A stretch of 64,000 nucleotides of DNA from an uncultured Lachnospiraceae bacterium (GTDB lineage: Bacteria; Bacillota; Clostridia; Lachnospirales; Lachnospiraceae): contig CAJUEY010000008.1 of assembly GCA_910585825.1 (NCBI GenBank), positions 1 through 64,000 of the forward strand. Reading direction: 5' to 3'. The position numbers and the translations under genes are program-made. Below, piece by piece: positions 42,434-50,620 of the stretch. Each line of letters starts with the position of its first letter. Position 1 is the stretch's first letter. The notes under the pieces were generated by a model, which saw only the letters and a list, made by a program, of their open reading frames with translations, did no database searches and was not told where the DNA came from.

Positions 42434-42472
42434 AAAAAAAAGGATTTACAGCCAAAATCTGTAAATCCTTTT
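42434..42472 (-). terminator. Intrinsic terminator after codY
   Basis: A perfect 14-bp stem AAAAGGATTTACAG (42438-42451) / CTGTAAATCCTTTT (42459-42472) with a 7-base loop; on the minus strand it is followed by seven T residues. It ends the codY transcript before the fla/che promoter. Confidence 0.88.
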
Positions 42473-42503
42473 ATATCTTTTGGTTATATTTCTGCCGTCT
42501 TTG

Positions 42504-43283
42504 TCAGCGTTCTTTTTGCTTTTTCATTTGTTCTAATTCACTGAATACAACATCATTCAGTACTTTAATATAGGTTCCTTTCATACCGGAGGAGCGGGAT
42601 TCAATTACGCCCGCGCTCTCAAACTTTCGCAGTGCATTTACAATAACGGAACGGGTAATGCCCACCCTGTCTGCAATCTTACTGGCCACCAGTATGCCTT
42701 CATTTCCGTCCAGTTCTTCAAAAATGTGCGTAATGGCCTCTAATTCCGAGAATGAAAGCGTATTAATCGCTGATTTGACAATCTGCATTTTACGGATTTC
42801 TTCTGCGTTTTCTTCATTTACGGAACGCAGCATCTCCAGTCCCACCACAGTAGTCCCGTATTCACTTAAAATAATATCATCAATGTCATACGGAGAGGAG
42901 TAACGATATACAAATAATGTTCCAAGCCGCTCTCCCGCAATGTCAATCGGAGTTATAATCGCACAATATTTCTTTAAATCCTCATCAAATCCCAGGGTTT
43001 CCAGATTCACATTTTCTTTGGTGGATAAAACTCCCAACAGCCTTTCATTTAACAGTGGATCAATGAATCCTCCCACTTCATCCACAATCAGCTCACAGAT
43101 TTCAGGCGTTCCTCTGCCGACGCTGCTCCCCAAAACCTTTCCCTTTTTGCTGATGACCAGAATATTGGAATTCAGAATCTCCGTTAATACGTCACAAATA
43201 TCATTAAACACGACTTTAGAAGAATTGTTGTTGTGCAGAAGTTTATTGATTTTTCTTGTTTTATCTAACAACTGTACACCCAT
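42504..43283 (-). CDS. codY: GTP-sensing global repressor CodY
   Basis: A 259-residue CodY with the N-terminal GAF domain (~1-155) that senses branched-chain amino acids and GTP, and a C-terminal winged helix-turn-helix (ILVASKIADRVGITRSVIVNALRKFE, residues ~203-228). It represses amino-acid, competence and motility genes during growth in rich conditions; in B. subtilis it also acts on fla/che. Here it lies directly upstream of fla/che, as there. It has its own promoter with a CodY-box-like sequence and its own terminator. Confidence 0.97.
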   Translation of the reverse strand: MGVQLLDKTRKINKLLHNNNSSKVVFNDICDVLTEILNSNILVISKKGKVLGSSVGRGTPEICELIVDEVGGFIDPLLNERLLGVLSTKENVNLETLGFDEDLKKYCAIITPIDIAGERLGTLFVYRYSSPYDIDDIILSEYGTTVVGLEMLRSVNEENAEEIRKMQIVKSAINTLSFSELEAITHIFEELDGNEGILVASKIADRVGITRSVIVNALRKFESAGVIESRSSGMKGTYIKVLNDVVFSELEQMKKQKER

Positions 43284-43331
43284 AGAATATCCTCCTCAAA
43301 AATATTCCGAACTTTTTTATAGTTGAATGGT

Positions 43332-43360
43332 ATCTTATCACATTTATTTCAAAATTTCAA
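43332..43360 (-). promoter_or_regulatory. codY promoter with CodY-box-like sequence
   Basis: Minus-strand -35 TTGAAA (43355-43360), 17-bp spacer, -10 TAAGAT (43332-43337). The -35 is overlapped by AATATTCTTGAAATT (43353-43367), which matches the CodY consensus AATTTTCWGAAAATT at 12 of 15 positions, so autorepression is possible. Confidence 0.6.
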
Positions 43361-43389
43361 GAATATTCAATTTATTTTCATGGATTCCC

Positions 43390-43414
43390 GGTTTGTGCGG
43401 CAATTGCACAAACC
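43390..43414 (-). terminator. Hairpin after topA, possible weak terminator
   Basis: A perfect 9-bp stem GGTTTGTGC/GCACAAACC with a 7-base loop, 37 bp past the topA stop. The following minus-strand bases are not a T run, so it may be a weak terminator, an RNA-stabilising hairpin, or a protein-binding site. Confidence 0.4.
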
Positions 43415-43450
43415 TGTGCAGACAGCAGCGAAATTCCTACAACCGTACAA

Positions 43451-45517
43451 TCAGGAACGTTTCTCGCTGTAACCACACTGTTCGCCGGCGCAGGCCAGCT
43501 TGTTTCCTTTTTCCACCATATAGCTGCCGCACTTAGGACAAGATTTTTCGGAAGGCCTCTGCCAGGAAATAAACTCACATTCCGGATTGTTTTCACAGCC
43601 GTAATATTTTCTGCCTTTTTTTGTCTTTTTGATGACGACTTCTTTCCCGCACAAAGGACATTTAATCCCGGTTTTTTCCAGATAAGGCTTCGTACTCCGG
43701 CAGTCCGGAAAGCCCGGACAGGCTAAGAATTTGCCGTGAGGTCCGTATTTTACTACCATATTCCTGCCGCATTTTTCGCAGATGACATCTGTAACTTCAT
43801 CTTCAATCTCCACTTTTTCCAGATCTTTCTGAGCCCGTTCCACCGCTTCTTCTAAATCGGGATAAAAATTGCTCACTACAATTTTCCAGTTAACCGCTCC
43901 CTCTTCGACTTTATCTAAAAGGGATTCCATATTAGCCGTAAAGTGTTCATCTACAATTGTGGGAAAAGACTCCTTCATAATAGAGTTTACTACTTCTCCC
44001 AATTCCGTAATATAAAGATTCTTATTCTCTTTTACTACATACCTTCTTCCAAGAAGCGTGGTAATCGTCGGAGAATAGGTGCTGGGCCGGCCGATTCCCA
44101 ATTCTTCTAAAGCTTTTACCAGCGATGCCTCTGTGTAGTGGGGCGAAGGCTGGGTAAAATGCTGTTTTCCTTCTAATTCCTGTAGATTGAGCTTTGTATT
44201 CTTATCAATGGATTTCAAAAGAACATTGTTTCCTTCTTTTTCTTCCTCTGCAGCCGTATATACGGACATAAATCCGTCAAAAGCGATTTTAGATGCTGAT
44301 ATGTGAAAACGATAGTCTCCCGCTCCAATGGTGACGGATATGGTCTCATAGACCGCCTCCTTCATCCTGCTGGCAGCAAACCGCCTCCAAATCAGCTGGT
44401 AAAGACGAAACTGGTCTCTGGAAAGGGATTCTTTCACCAGTACAGGCGTCCTTGTAATATCGGAAGGACGAATCGCCTCATGCGCATCCTGTATTTTGGC
44501 GGTATTTTGCTTTTTTCCCACATGAAGAGAGGCATATTTTTCTCCGTATGCAGATGCGATATATTCTCTTGCCGCCTGATCAGCCTCTTCCGAAATACGA
44601 ACGGAATCTGTTCTCAGATAAGTAATCAGTCCCACGGTGCCCTGTCCTTTGATATCGATTCCTTCATAAAGCTGCTGGGCAATCCGCATTGTCTTTTGAA
44701 TGGAAAAATTCAATGCTTTGGACGCCTCCTGCTGCAGCGTACTGGTGGTAAACGGCAGGGGGGCTTTTTTGACTCGCTCTCCTTTTTTTACTTCCAGTAT
44801 CCGGTAATCGGCTTTTTCGATGTCCTGTTTGATCTGTTCCGCTTCCTGCCGGGAAGAGATGGTCATCTTTTTGTTGTCTTTTCCGTAAAACTTGGCTGTC
44901 AGGGGATGCTTTTCGCCTTCTACTTCCAGTTTCGCATCCAGGCTCCAATATTCCTCCGGAATAAAGGCATTGATCTCTTCTTCTCTATCGCAAATCATGC
45001 GAAGGGCTACCGACTGTACTCTTCCCGCGCTTAATCCCCTCTTTACTTTTGCCCATAACAGAGGGCTGATCCTATATCCCACCATACGGTCTAACATACG
45101 CCTTGCCTGCTGGGCGTTCACAAGATCCATGTCAATTTCTCTGGGCGCTTTTAACGATGCCTTTACTGCATTTTGAGTGATTTCATTAAAACTGATGCGG
45201 CATACGGTTTTCCCTTCCAGTTTCAGAGCCTGCGCCAGATGCCAGGAGATCGCTTCTCCCTCCCGGTCGGGGTCTGTTGCGAGAAATACTTTATCGGCCT
45301 TTTTTACTTCCTTTCTGAGGTTTGCCAGAATGTCGCCCTTTCCGCGAATGGTAATATACTTTGGTTCAAAATCATGTTCTATATCAATTCCCAGCTGACT
45401 TTTGGGCAAATCCCTCACATGTCCGTTGGATGCAGTCACTTCATAATTTTTGCCTAAAAACTTTTTGATTGTTTTCACCTTTGCAGGAGATTCCACGATT
45501 ACCAGGTACTTTGCCAT
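43451..45517 (-). CDS. topA: DNA topoisomerase I
   Basis: A 688-residue type IA topoisomerase that relaxes negative supercoils. TOPRIM domain with VIVESPAKVKTI (residues 6-17) and the acidic triad TDPDREGE at 81-88; catalytic Tyr300 in GLITYLRTDS; three C-terminal C4 zinc-ribbon modules (CEKCG...C, CPLCG...C, CPKCG...C) after residue ~575. Length and layout are typical of Firmicutes. It follows dprA, the known order dprA-topA. Confidence 0.98.
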   Translation of the reverse strand: MAKYLVIVESPAKVKTIKKFLGKNYEVTASNGHVRDLPKSQLGIDIEHDFEPKYITIRGKGDILANLRKEVKKADKVFLATDPDREGEAISWHLAQALKLEGKTVCRISFNEITQNAVKASLKAPREIDMDLVNAQQARRMLDRMVGYRISPLLWAKVKRGLSAGRVQSVALRMICDREEEINAFIPEEYWSLDAKLEVEGEKHPLTAKFYGKDNKKMTISSRQEAEQIKQDIEKADYRILEVKKGERVKKAPLPFTTSTLQQEASKALNFSIQKTMRIAQQLYEGIDIKGQGTVGLITYLRTDSVRISEEADQAAREYIASAYGEKYASLHVGKKQNTAKIQDAHEAIRPSDITRTPVLVKESLSRDQFRLYQLIWRRFAASRMKEAVYETISVTIGAGDYRFHISASKIAFDGFMSVYTAAEEEKEGNNVLLKSIDKNTKLNLQELEGKQHFTQPSPHYTEASLVKALEELGIGRPSTYSPTITTLLGRRYVVKENKNLYITELGEVVNSIMKESFPTIVDEHFTANMESLLDKVEEGAVNWKIVVSNFYPDLEEAVERAQKDLEKVEIEDEVTDVICEKCGRNMVVKYGPHGKFLACPGFPDCRSTKPYLEKTGIKCPLCGKEVVIKKTKKGRKYYGCENNPECEFISWQRPSEKSCPKCGSYMVEKGNKLACAGEQCGYSEKRS

Positions 45518-45543
45518 AACAAAAAACTCCTTTTATGCCTCTT

Positions 45544-46632
45544 TTATTTTTTGCGGTAGTGATTTTTAAAATATTCTTCAATCAATCCCTTTGTCTGCAG
45601 TTTTATCAGCACATCTGCCAGATTCGGAACCGAAATTTTAGTTAGTTTTACTAATTCTTCCAGATTTCTAGGATATAAATCAAAGCAACTATACACCAAC
45701 AATTCTTCTTTTTCAAGTGATTTTTTTGCAATCTCCTCTTTCTCTCCTTTTTTTCGTGAGGAAAATCCCAAGTCCAAAAGCAGCCCTTCCGTTGATGTAA
45801 CAATGCCTCCTCCCTGCCGGATCAGCTCATTGCAGCCATAGCTTAAGGCGTCATCCATTCTCCCCGGCACGGCATATATTTCTTTTCCCTGTTCTAAAGC
45901 AAAATCCGCCGTAATCAAAGAACCGCTTTTTTCCTTTGCTTCTATAAGAATGATCACATCTGCCAGTCCGCTGATCAGCCGGTTTCTGGCCGGAAACTGC
46001 GCGGCTGCGGGAGGAGTCCCCGGCAGATATTCCGACAGCAGACCTCCTGCTGCCTGTATTTGCTCATACAGCTCCCTTCCTCCTCTGGGATAACAAATAT
46101 CCGTTCCACAGCCCAAAACAGCGTATGTTCTGCCTCCGCCTTTTATTGCGCCCCAGTGTCCAAAAGAATCAATACCGGCAGCCATACCGCTGATAACGGC
46201 GGCGCCGCATTCCGCCAGCCGTTCTCCCAGTTCCAATGCCGCTGCCCGTCCATAAGAAGAACACATCCGCGCTCCTACAATGGCCACTGTCCTTTCCTTG
46301 GAAAGCGGCAGCTCTCCTTTATAAAATAACGCATAGGGACAATCCGATAGATACGTAAGTCTCTCAGGAAACGACTCTTCTTCGATTGTAATCATGGAAA
46401 CTTTGGCCGCCTGAAACAATTCCATTTCTTTTTCCAGATCAAAGCAATGCCTGCTTTGGCATATGGCATCTGCATCCTTTGCGGAAATGCCGGAAATCTT
46501 TTCCAGCTGTTCCTTCCGCAATCCGTATACTTCTTTTGCGCCGCCACAATATTCTACTAATTTTTTTAATTTTTTATTCCCGATTCCCGGTATGGACCGC
46601 ATCCAATACTGATATTTTTGTTTTTCCTCCAT
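45544..46632 (-). CDS. dprA: DNA processing protein DprA
   Basis: A 362-residue DprA/Smf, which loads RecA on incoming single-stranded DNA in transformation. An N-terminal SAM-like helix-hairpin-helix (GIGNKKLKKLVEYCG; GISAKDADAI), a Rossmann-like core (AIVGARMCSSYGRAAA, ISGMAAGIDSFGHW, AVLGCGTDICYPRGG, ARNRLISGLAD) and a C-terminal winged helix. ATG 46632 is chosen; an upstream TTG lies in the ribosome binding site. Together with comM upstream it suggests at least a remnant competence system. Confidence 0.95.
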   Translation of the reverse strand: MEEKQKYQYWMRSIPGIGNKKLKKLVEYCGGAKEVYGLRKEQLEKISGISAKDADAICQSRHCFDLEKEMELFQAAKVSMITIEEESFPERLTYLSDCPYALFYKGELPLSKERTVAIVGARMCSSYGRAAALELGERLAECGAAVISGMAAGIDSFGHWGAIKGGGRTYAVLGCGTDICYPRGGRELYEQIQAAGGLLSEYLPGTPPAAAQFPARNRLISGLADVIILIEAKEKSGSLITADFALEQGKEIYAVPGRMDDALSYGCNELIRQGGGIVTSTEGLLLDLGFSSRKKGEKEEIAKKSLEKEELLVYSCFDLYPRNLEELVKLTKISVPNLADVLIKLQTKGLIEEYFKNHYRKK

Positions 46633-46640
46633 AGTATTTC

Positions 46641-48164
46641 TTACTCCCAATATTTTTTATCCTGCATCCGGTAACAGACTGCCTCGTTTAAATGATAATC
46701 GCAGATTGATTCGCTGCCCTCCAAATCGGCAATGGTTCTGGCTGTTTTTAAAATTTTATGGTATCCTCTGGCTGACAGCTCCATTTTCTGATAGATTTCC
46801 TTCATGTACTTCTGCTGTATGCAGTTTAACTTGCAGTATTTGTCTATATCTTTGGAAAGAATCTGACTGTTATAACAGATGCTTTTTCCTTTAAAACGAT
46901 GACGCTGCCGTTCCAATGCCGCCATTACCCGTTCCCGGATTACGGCAGACGATTCATTTTCTTCTTTTTGGGTTAGTTCTTCATAACGCATCAGCGGCGC
47001 TTCCGCACAGATATCAATTCGGTCCAAAAGGGGTTTGCTCACTCTTCCCAAATACCTCGCCACATCCGCATCTCTGCAGCCGCATCGGCTTCTATCCGGA
47101 TAATAGCCGCACTTGCAGGGGTTCATGGCTGCAACCAGCATAAAATCCGAAGGATACCGATAACTTCCGGACTGTCTCACCAGCGTAATTTCTTTATCCT
47201 CCATAGGCTGGCGTAAAATTTCCAGTGTAGATTTTTTATACTCCGGCAGTTCGTCCAAAAACAACACTCCTTTATGAGCCAGGCTGATTTCTCCCGGCCT
47301 TGGCAAAACGCCGCCTCCGGAAAGGCCGTTTGGACTTATGGTGTGGTGGGGTCTCCGAAAGGGACGGTTTTTCATCAGTCCTCCATTCTGCGGAAGCATG
47401 CCGCAGATACTGTAAATTTCCGATACTTCCAACTGTTCTTTTTCTGTCATGGGCGGAAGAATACCTGGTATTCTTTTTGCCAGCATGGTTTTTCCGCTGC
47501 CCGGCGGTCCGATCATCAGAAAATTGTGCATTCCCGCCACTGCCACTTCACAAGCTCTTTTTACCCCCTTTTGTCCGTTCACCTCCGAAAAATCCGGTTC
47601 CCCAGGATTCGTACCTTCTGTTTTTTCCAAAAGCGGCGGTTTCCTTTTATAGTCCCTTCCTTTTAAATAAGAAACAATCTCCTTCAGACTTTCTGCCGCC
47701 CAGATTTCAATACCGGGAATCAATTCGCCCTCAGACTGATTGCCATAGGGAATAATACAGCGTCTCATGCCGGTTTCTTTTGCCTTTGCCACCACAGGCA
47801 GTACGCCGTGTATGGGCCAAATCTTTCCGTTTAATCCAATCTCTCCCAAAACAAGCACGTTTTCCAGTGCTTTTGCCTCTACTTCTCCCAACGCCGCAAG
47901 AATGGCAATTGCAATGGGAAGATCAAACCCTGAGCCGAATTTGCGCACATCTGCGGGAGAAAGATTAATTGTGATTCGTTTTGCCGGAATTTTGTATCCG
48001 GAGTTGTGCAGGGCAGTCCGCACCCTTTCCCTGGCTTCTTTTACTTCTGACGCCAAAAATCCCACCATTTCAAAAACAGGCATGCCGTCGCTGACGTCTG
48101 CCTCCACCTGAATGCACACGCTTTTTAAACCGCATACGATTGCGGTTGTTATCTTGCTATACAT
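46641..48164 (-). CDS. comM: ComM/YifB-family Mg-chelatase-like AAA ATPase
   Basis: A 507-residue YifB/ComM protein: N-terminal Lon-like (ChlI) domain (~1-170), AAA+ core with Walker A GPPGSGKT at 219-226, Walker B VLFLDELPEY, and a C-terminal Mg-chelatase domain (~400-495). ComM is a hexameric branch-migration helicase that aids integration of transforming DNA. It lies eight bases upstream of dprA. Its promoter appears to be built into the sigK terminator. Confidence 0.93.
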   Translation of the reverse strand: MYSKITTAIVCGLKSVCIQVEADVSDGMPVFEMVGFLASEVKEARERVRTALHNSGYKIPAKRITINLSPADVRKFGSGFDLPIAIAILAALGEVEAKALENVLVLGEIGLNGKIWPIHGVLPVVAKAKETGMRRCIIPYGNQSEGELIPGIEIWAAESLKEIVSYLKGRDYKRKPPLLEKTEGTNPGEPDFSEVNGQKGVKRACEVAVAGMHNFLMIGPPGSGKTMLAKRIPGILPPMTEKEQLEVSEIYSICGMLPQNGGLMKNRPFRRPHHTISPNGLSGGGVLPRPGEISLAHKGVLFLDELPEYKKSTLEILRQPMEDKEITLVRQSGSYRYPSDFMLVAAMNPCKCGYYPDRSRCGCRDADVARYLGRVSKPLLDRIDICAEAPLMRYEELTQKEENESSAVIRERVMAALERQRHRFKGKSICYNSQILSKDIDKYCKLNCIQQKYMKEIYQKMELSARGYHKILKTARTIADLEGSESICDYHLNEAVCYRMQDKKYWE

Positions 48165-48254
48165 ATAGTCACTCCCAACTACTCTTCTATGGGGATTACG
48201 CAGCAGAATAGCTGCAGATAAAAGCTGCCGGCCACAAAAGTGAACCGTAACGAT

Positions 48255-48293
48255 AAAAAGACGAAATCAGTATAGCACGGATTTCGTCTTTTT
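48255..48293 (-). terminator. Intrinsic terminator after sigK
   Basis: A 13-bp perfect stem AAAAAGACGAAAT (48255-48267) / ATTTCGTCTTTTT (48281-48293) with a 13-base loop, beginning 10 bp past the sigK stop; the minus strand ends in a T run. Because the stem is A/T-flanked on both sides, it could work in both directions. Confidence 0.85.
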
Positions 48294-48296
48294 CAA
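48269..48296 (-). promoter_or_regulatory. Promoter overlapping the sigK terminator, for comM-dprA-topA
   Basis: On the minus strand TTGAAA (48291-48296) and TATACT (48269-48274) are 16 bp apart, so the -35 lies at the 5' foot of the terminator stem and the -10 in its loop. A transcript from here would start in the second half of the hairpin and so escape termination. It lies ~100 bp before comM, the only good promoter pattern in that gap. Confidence 0.5.
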
Positions 48297-48303
48297 ATAG
48301 ATT

Positions 48304-48921
48304 TTAAAAATTATTTTTTAATTTCTCCAACGCTCTTTTTTCGATTCTGGAAACATATGATCTGGAAATATGCAGTTTTTTTGCAATTTCCCTCTGTGTT
48401 ACCGGTTTCTGATCTCTCAGCCCGTAACGCAGTTTCAGAATTTCTTTTTCTCTTTCGTCGAGAACATCCGGTATCAGCTCGTAAAGCCTTCCGATCTGAC
48501 GTTTGAGCTCTAACTGCTCTACCACGTCTTTTTCATCGACTTCCACAATATCCATAAGCTGGATCTGGTTGCCTTCCTTGTCTGTGCCAATGGGTTCATA
48601 TAAAGACACTTCTCTTGAACATTTCTTTTTGGAACGAAAGTACATCAACAATTCATTTTCAATGCACCTTGCCGCATAAGTTGCCAGTTTGCTTCCATGG
48701 TCCTCCTGAAAGGTAGAGACTGCTTTGATCAGTCCAATCGTTCCAATGGAAATCAAGTCTTCCATTTCCTCTTCCGAATTCTGGTATTTTTTGGAAATAT
48801 GAGCCACCAGACGCATATTCCGCTCCACCAGTACTTTTTTTGCCTCCGGATCTCCCTCTCTCCGTCGCCTCAAATACTCCTTTTCTTCCGTTGCATTCAG
48901 AGGGGATAAAAAAGTTTTCAA
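48304..48921 (-). CDS. sigK: Sporulation sigma factor SigK
   Basis: A 205-residue late mother-cell sigma factor. Region 2: MEDLISIGTIGLIKAVSTFQ and SKLATYAARCIENELLM; region 4: QREIAKKLHISRSYVSRIEKRALEKL. The frame is uninterrupted, so there is no skin-type element. The N-terminus MKTFLSPLNATEEKEYL aligns with the mature part of Bacillus SigK; the ~20-residue pro-sequence is missing and an in-frame stop lies four codons upstream. TTG start at 48921 with GAGGTG five bases before. It indicates a spore-forming host. Confidence 0.93.
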   Translation of the reverse strand: MKTFLSPLNATEEKEYLRRRREGDPEAKKVLVERNMRLVAHISKKYQNSEEEMEDLISIGTIGLIKAVSTFQEDHGSKLATYAARCIENELLMYFRSKKKCSREVSLYEPIGTDKEGNQIQLMDIVEVDEKDVVEQLELKRQIGRLYELIPDVLDEREKEILKLRYGLRDQKPVTQREIAKKLHISRSYVSRIEKRALEKLKNNF

Positions 48922-48949
48922 GATGACACCTCAAAAACTTACTTGATAT

Positions 48950-48976
48950 ATCCTATGAACAGTCCATGTTGTTCGT
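48950..48976 (-). promoter_or_regulatory. Possible SigK/SigE-type promoter before sigK
   Basis: Minus strand: AC (48975-48976), 17 bp, then CATAGGAT (48950-48957), which fits the loose mother-cell -10 pattern CATANNNT. sigK genes are known to be transcribed by SigE and SigK. The match is short and weak. Confidence 0.3.
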
Positions 48977-48998
48977 GCCTTTCCCACTTTTTTCGGGC

Positions 48999-50003
48999 TT
49001 ATTTTATTTTTTCAGTCAGTCCCACTTTCTTTTGTACCTTGCGCAATGTCTTTGAAGCATAATAGGCCGCTTTCTCATCGTTCATCTTGATCATGGAATC
49101 CAGATACGTCTTATCTGCCATTAATTCACGGTAACGAGTCTGCAGAGGAGACAGCTCTTCTGCAACAGCCTCTCCTACGGCCAGCTTAAAGTCTCCATAT
49201 CCTTTTCCCTCAAATTCCTTTTCAATGGCAGCATAATCTCTGCCGGTGACACAGCTATAAATATCCATAAGATTGCTTACGCCGGGCTTATCTTCCCCAT
49301 AACGCACTTCACATCCGGAATCCGTTACTGCCCGTTTGAATTTGCGGATAATAACGTCTTTCTCATCCAGAAGAAATATTGCCGCATTGACATTTTCATC
49401 GGATTTGGACATTTTCTTTAAAGGATCCTGAAGGCTCATAATCTTTGCGCCGGATTTGGCAATGTAGGCCTCCGGAACTGTAAATACATCTCCGTAAAGG
49501 GCGTTAAATCTCTGGGCGATGTCTCTTGTAATCTCCAAGTGCTGCTTCTGATCCACTCCCACCGGTACCACGTCCGCCTGATAAAGAAGAATGTCCGCCG
49601 CCATAAGTACCGGATATGTATACAGTCCGGCATTGATATTGTCTGCATGTTTTGCCGCTTTATCTTTAAACTGCGTCATACGGTTTAACTCTCCCATATA
49701 CGTAAAGCACCCTAAAATCCAGCTTAGCTCTGTATGTCCGGACACATGGGACTGGTAATAAATGCAGTTTTTCTCCGGGTCCAGCCCCGCCGCCACATAA
49801 AGGGCGTACAAAGAACGGGCATTTTTCCGAAACTCCGCCGCATTCTGTCTGACTGTCAGAGAATGCAGATCCATAACGCCGTAAAGACATTCGTATTCTT
49901 CATCTAAAGTCACCCAGTTTTTTAGAGCTCCCAGATAATTCCCCAGTGTCAGGGTGCCTGTCGCCTGCATTCCGCTGTATAAAATTTTCTTTCCGTTTAA
50001 CAT
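48999..50003 (-). CDS. trpS: Tryptophanyl-tRNA synthetase
   Basis: A 334-residue class Ic synthetase charging tRNA-Trp. The HIGH-equivalent is TLGNYLG at 19-25 and the KMSKS motif is exact at 197-201; GMQATGTLTLGNY, VPVGVDQKQHLEITRDIA and MSLQDPLKKMSKSDEN are family landmarks. Normal length. It overlaps the DUF5662 gene by 7 bp, so translation is coupled. No T-box leader is present immediately upstream. Confidence 0.98.
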   Translation of the reverse strand: MLNGKKILYSGMQATGTLTLGNYLGALKNWVTLDEEYECLYGVMDLHSLTVRQNAAEFRKNARSLYALYVAAGLDPEKNCIYYQSHVSGHTELSWILGCFTYMGELNRMTQFKDKAAKHADNINAGLYTYPVLMAADILLYQADVVPVGVDQKQHLEITRDIAQRFNALYGDVFTVPEAYIAKSGAKIMSLQDPLKKMSKSDENVNAAIFLLDEKDVIIRKFKRAVTDSGCEVRYGEDKPGVSNLMDIYSCVTGRDYAAIEKEFEGKGYGDFKLAVGEAVAEELSPLQTRYRELMADKTYLDSMIKMNDEKAAYYASKTLRKVQKKVGLTEKIK

Positions 50004-50605
50004 CCTCTGATCCTTCTTTCTGATTTCTGCCGTCTACGGCGGTTTCTTCTGATTCGTTTTCCTTTGGGCCGTCCTGCATTTTTCAATACATGGATGCGGA
50101 TATAACGAAATACCTTTTCTTCTCCCTCATCCGCTAACATATGCAGCAGCTTCTCCAAAAGCTTTCTCGTCTCGTCATGAAGCATATAATGATCTCTGCC
50201 ATGTTCGTAATACGCAAGGGGACTGCGGTCCGTATAATTTTCCTTTTGATAATTCTTGCAGGCCGCAATCCTGTCAATAAACATTTCCACGACATATTTG
50301 TCCGGCATCCGCATCCCCTGCATCTGCTTATTGCCTTTGACAGAATAATCAATCCAATACTCCAGATGATGTTTGTTTCTGCCTTTGTGATGCAGCCAGG
50401 CAGAGGAATATCCTTTCTCCTCCCGCTCTGCATTGTTAGGGCTTTTATTCCCCTGATAATATCTGCATCCTACCAGAAATTCCACCGGTGTATATTTGGA
50501 CCAGTCATGCATGATTCCCTGACGGTACAATCCTACCCGAAAACAGCCCTGGCGCACCAGATTTTTATGATGCACTATGGTTTTTAAATGCTCCCATGCT
50601 TTCAT
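49997..50605 (-). CDS. DUF5662 family protein
   Basis: A 202-residue soluble protein of the DUF5662 type: conserved His/Asp-rich pieces GIMHDWSKYTP, HHKGRNKHHLEYWIDY and DRSPLAYYEHGRDHYMLHDETRKLL suggest a helical metal-binding fold, perhaps HD-like. The C-terminal ~25 residues are strongly basic (RRNRRRRQKSERR), possibly for nucleic-acid contact. It is sandwiched between the GH13-like gene and trpS. Function unknown. Confidence 0.75.
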   Translation of the reverse strand: MKAWEHLKTIVHHKNLVRQGCFRVGLYRQGIMHDWSKYTPVEFLVGCRYYQGNKSPNNAEREEKGYSSAWLHHKGRNKHHLEYWIDYSVKGNKQMQGMRMPDKYVVEMFIDRIAACKNYQKENYTDRSPLAYYEHGRDHYMLHDETRKLLEKLLHMLADEGEEKVFRYIRIHVLKNAGRPKGKRIRRNRRRRQKSERRIRGC

Positions 50606-50620
50606 AACATCTCCTGCTTT

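Noticed and set aside
42283..42435. Possible c-di-GMP riboswitch upstream of flgB, as in some clostridia
   Set aside because: The leader is too short and lacks the conserved GEMM-type helices; only a small palindrome and promoters are seen.
43378..43596. 72-codon minus-strand frame overlapping the topA end
   Set aside because: It lies in another frame over the TopA zinc-ribbon coding sequence and has no start signals or known domain.
48190..48254. GTGAACCGTAACG upstream of comM, resembling the end of the 143-bp element
   Set aside because: Only the terminal 12-13 bases match with one change; no second terminus, no internal hairpins and no target duplication were found, so a remnant cannot be claimed.
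48304..48921. Interruption of sigK by a skin-like element
   Set aside because: The reading frame is complete from region 1.2 to region 4 with no break.
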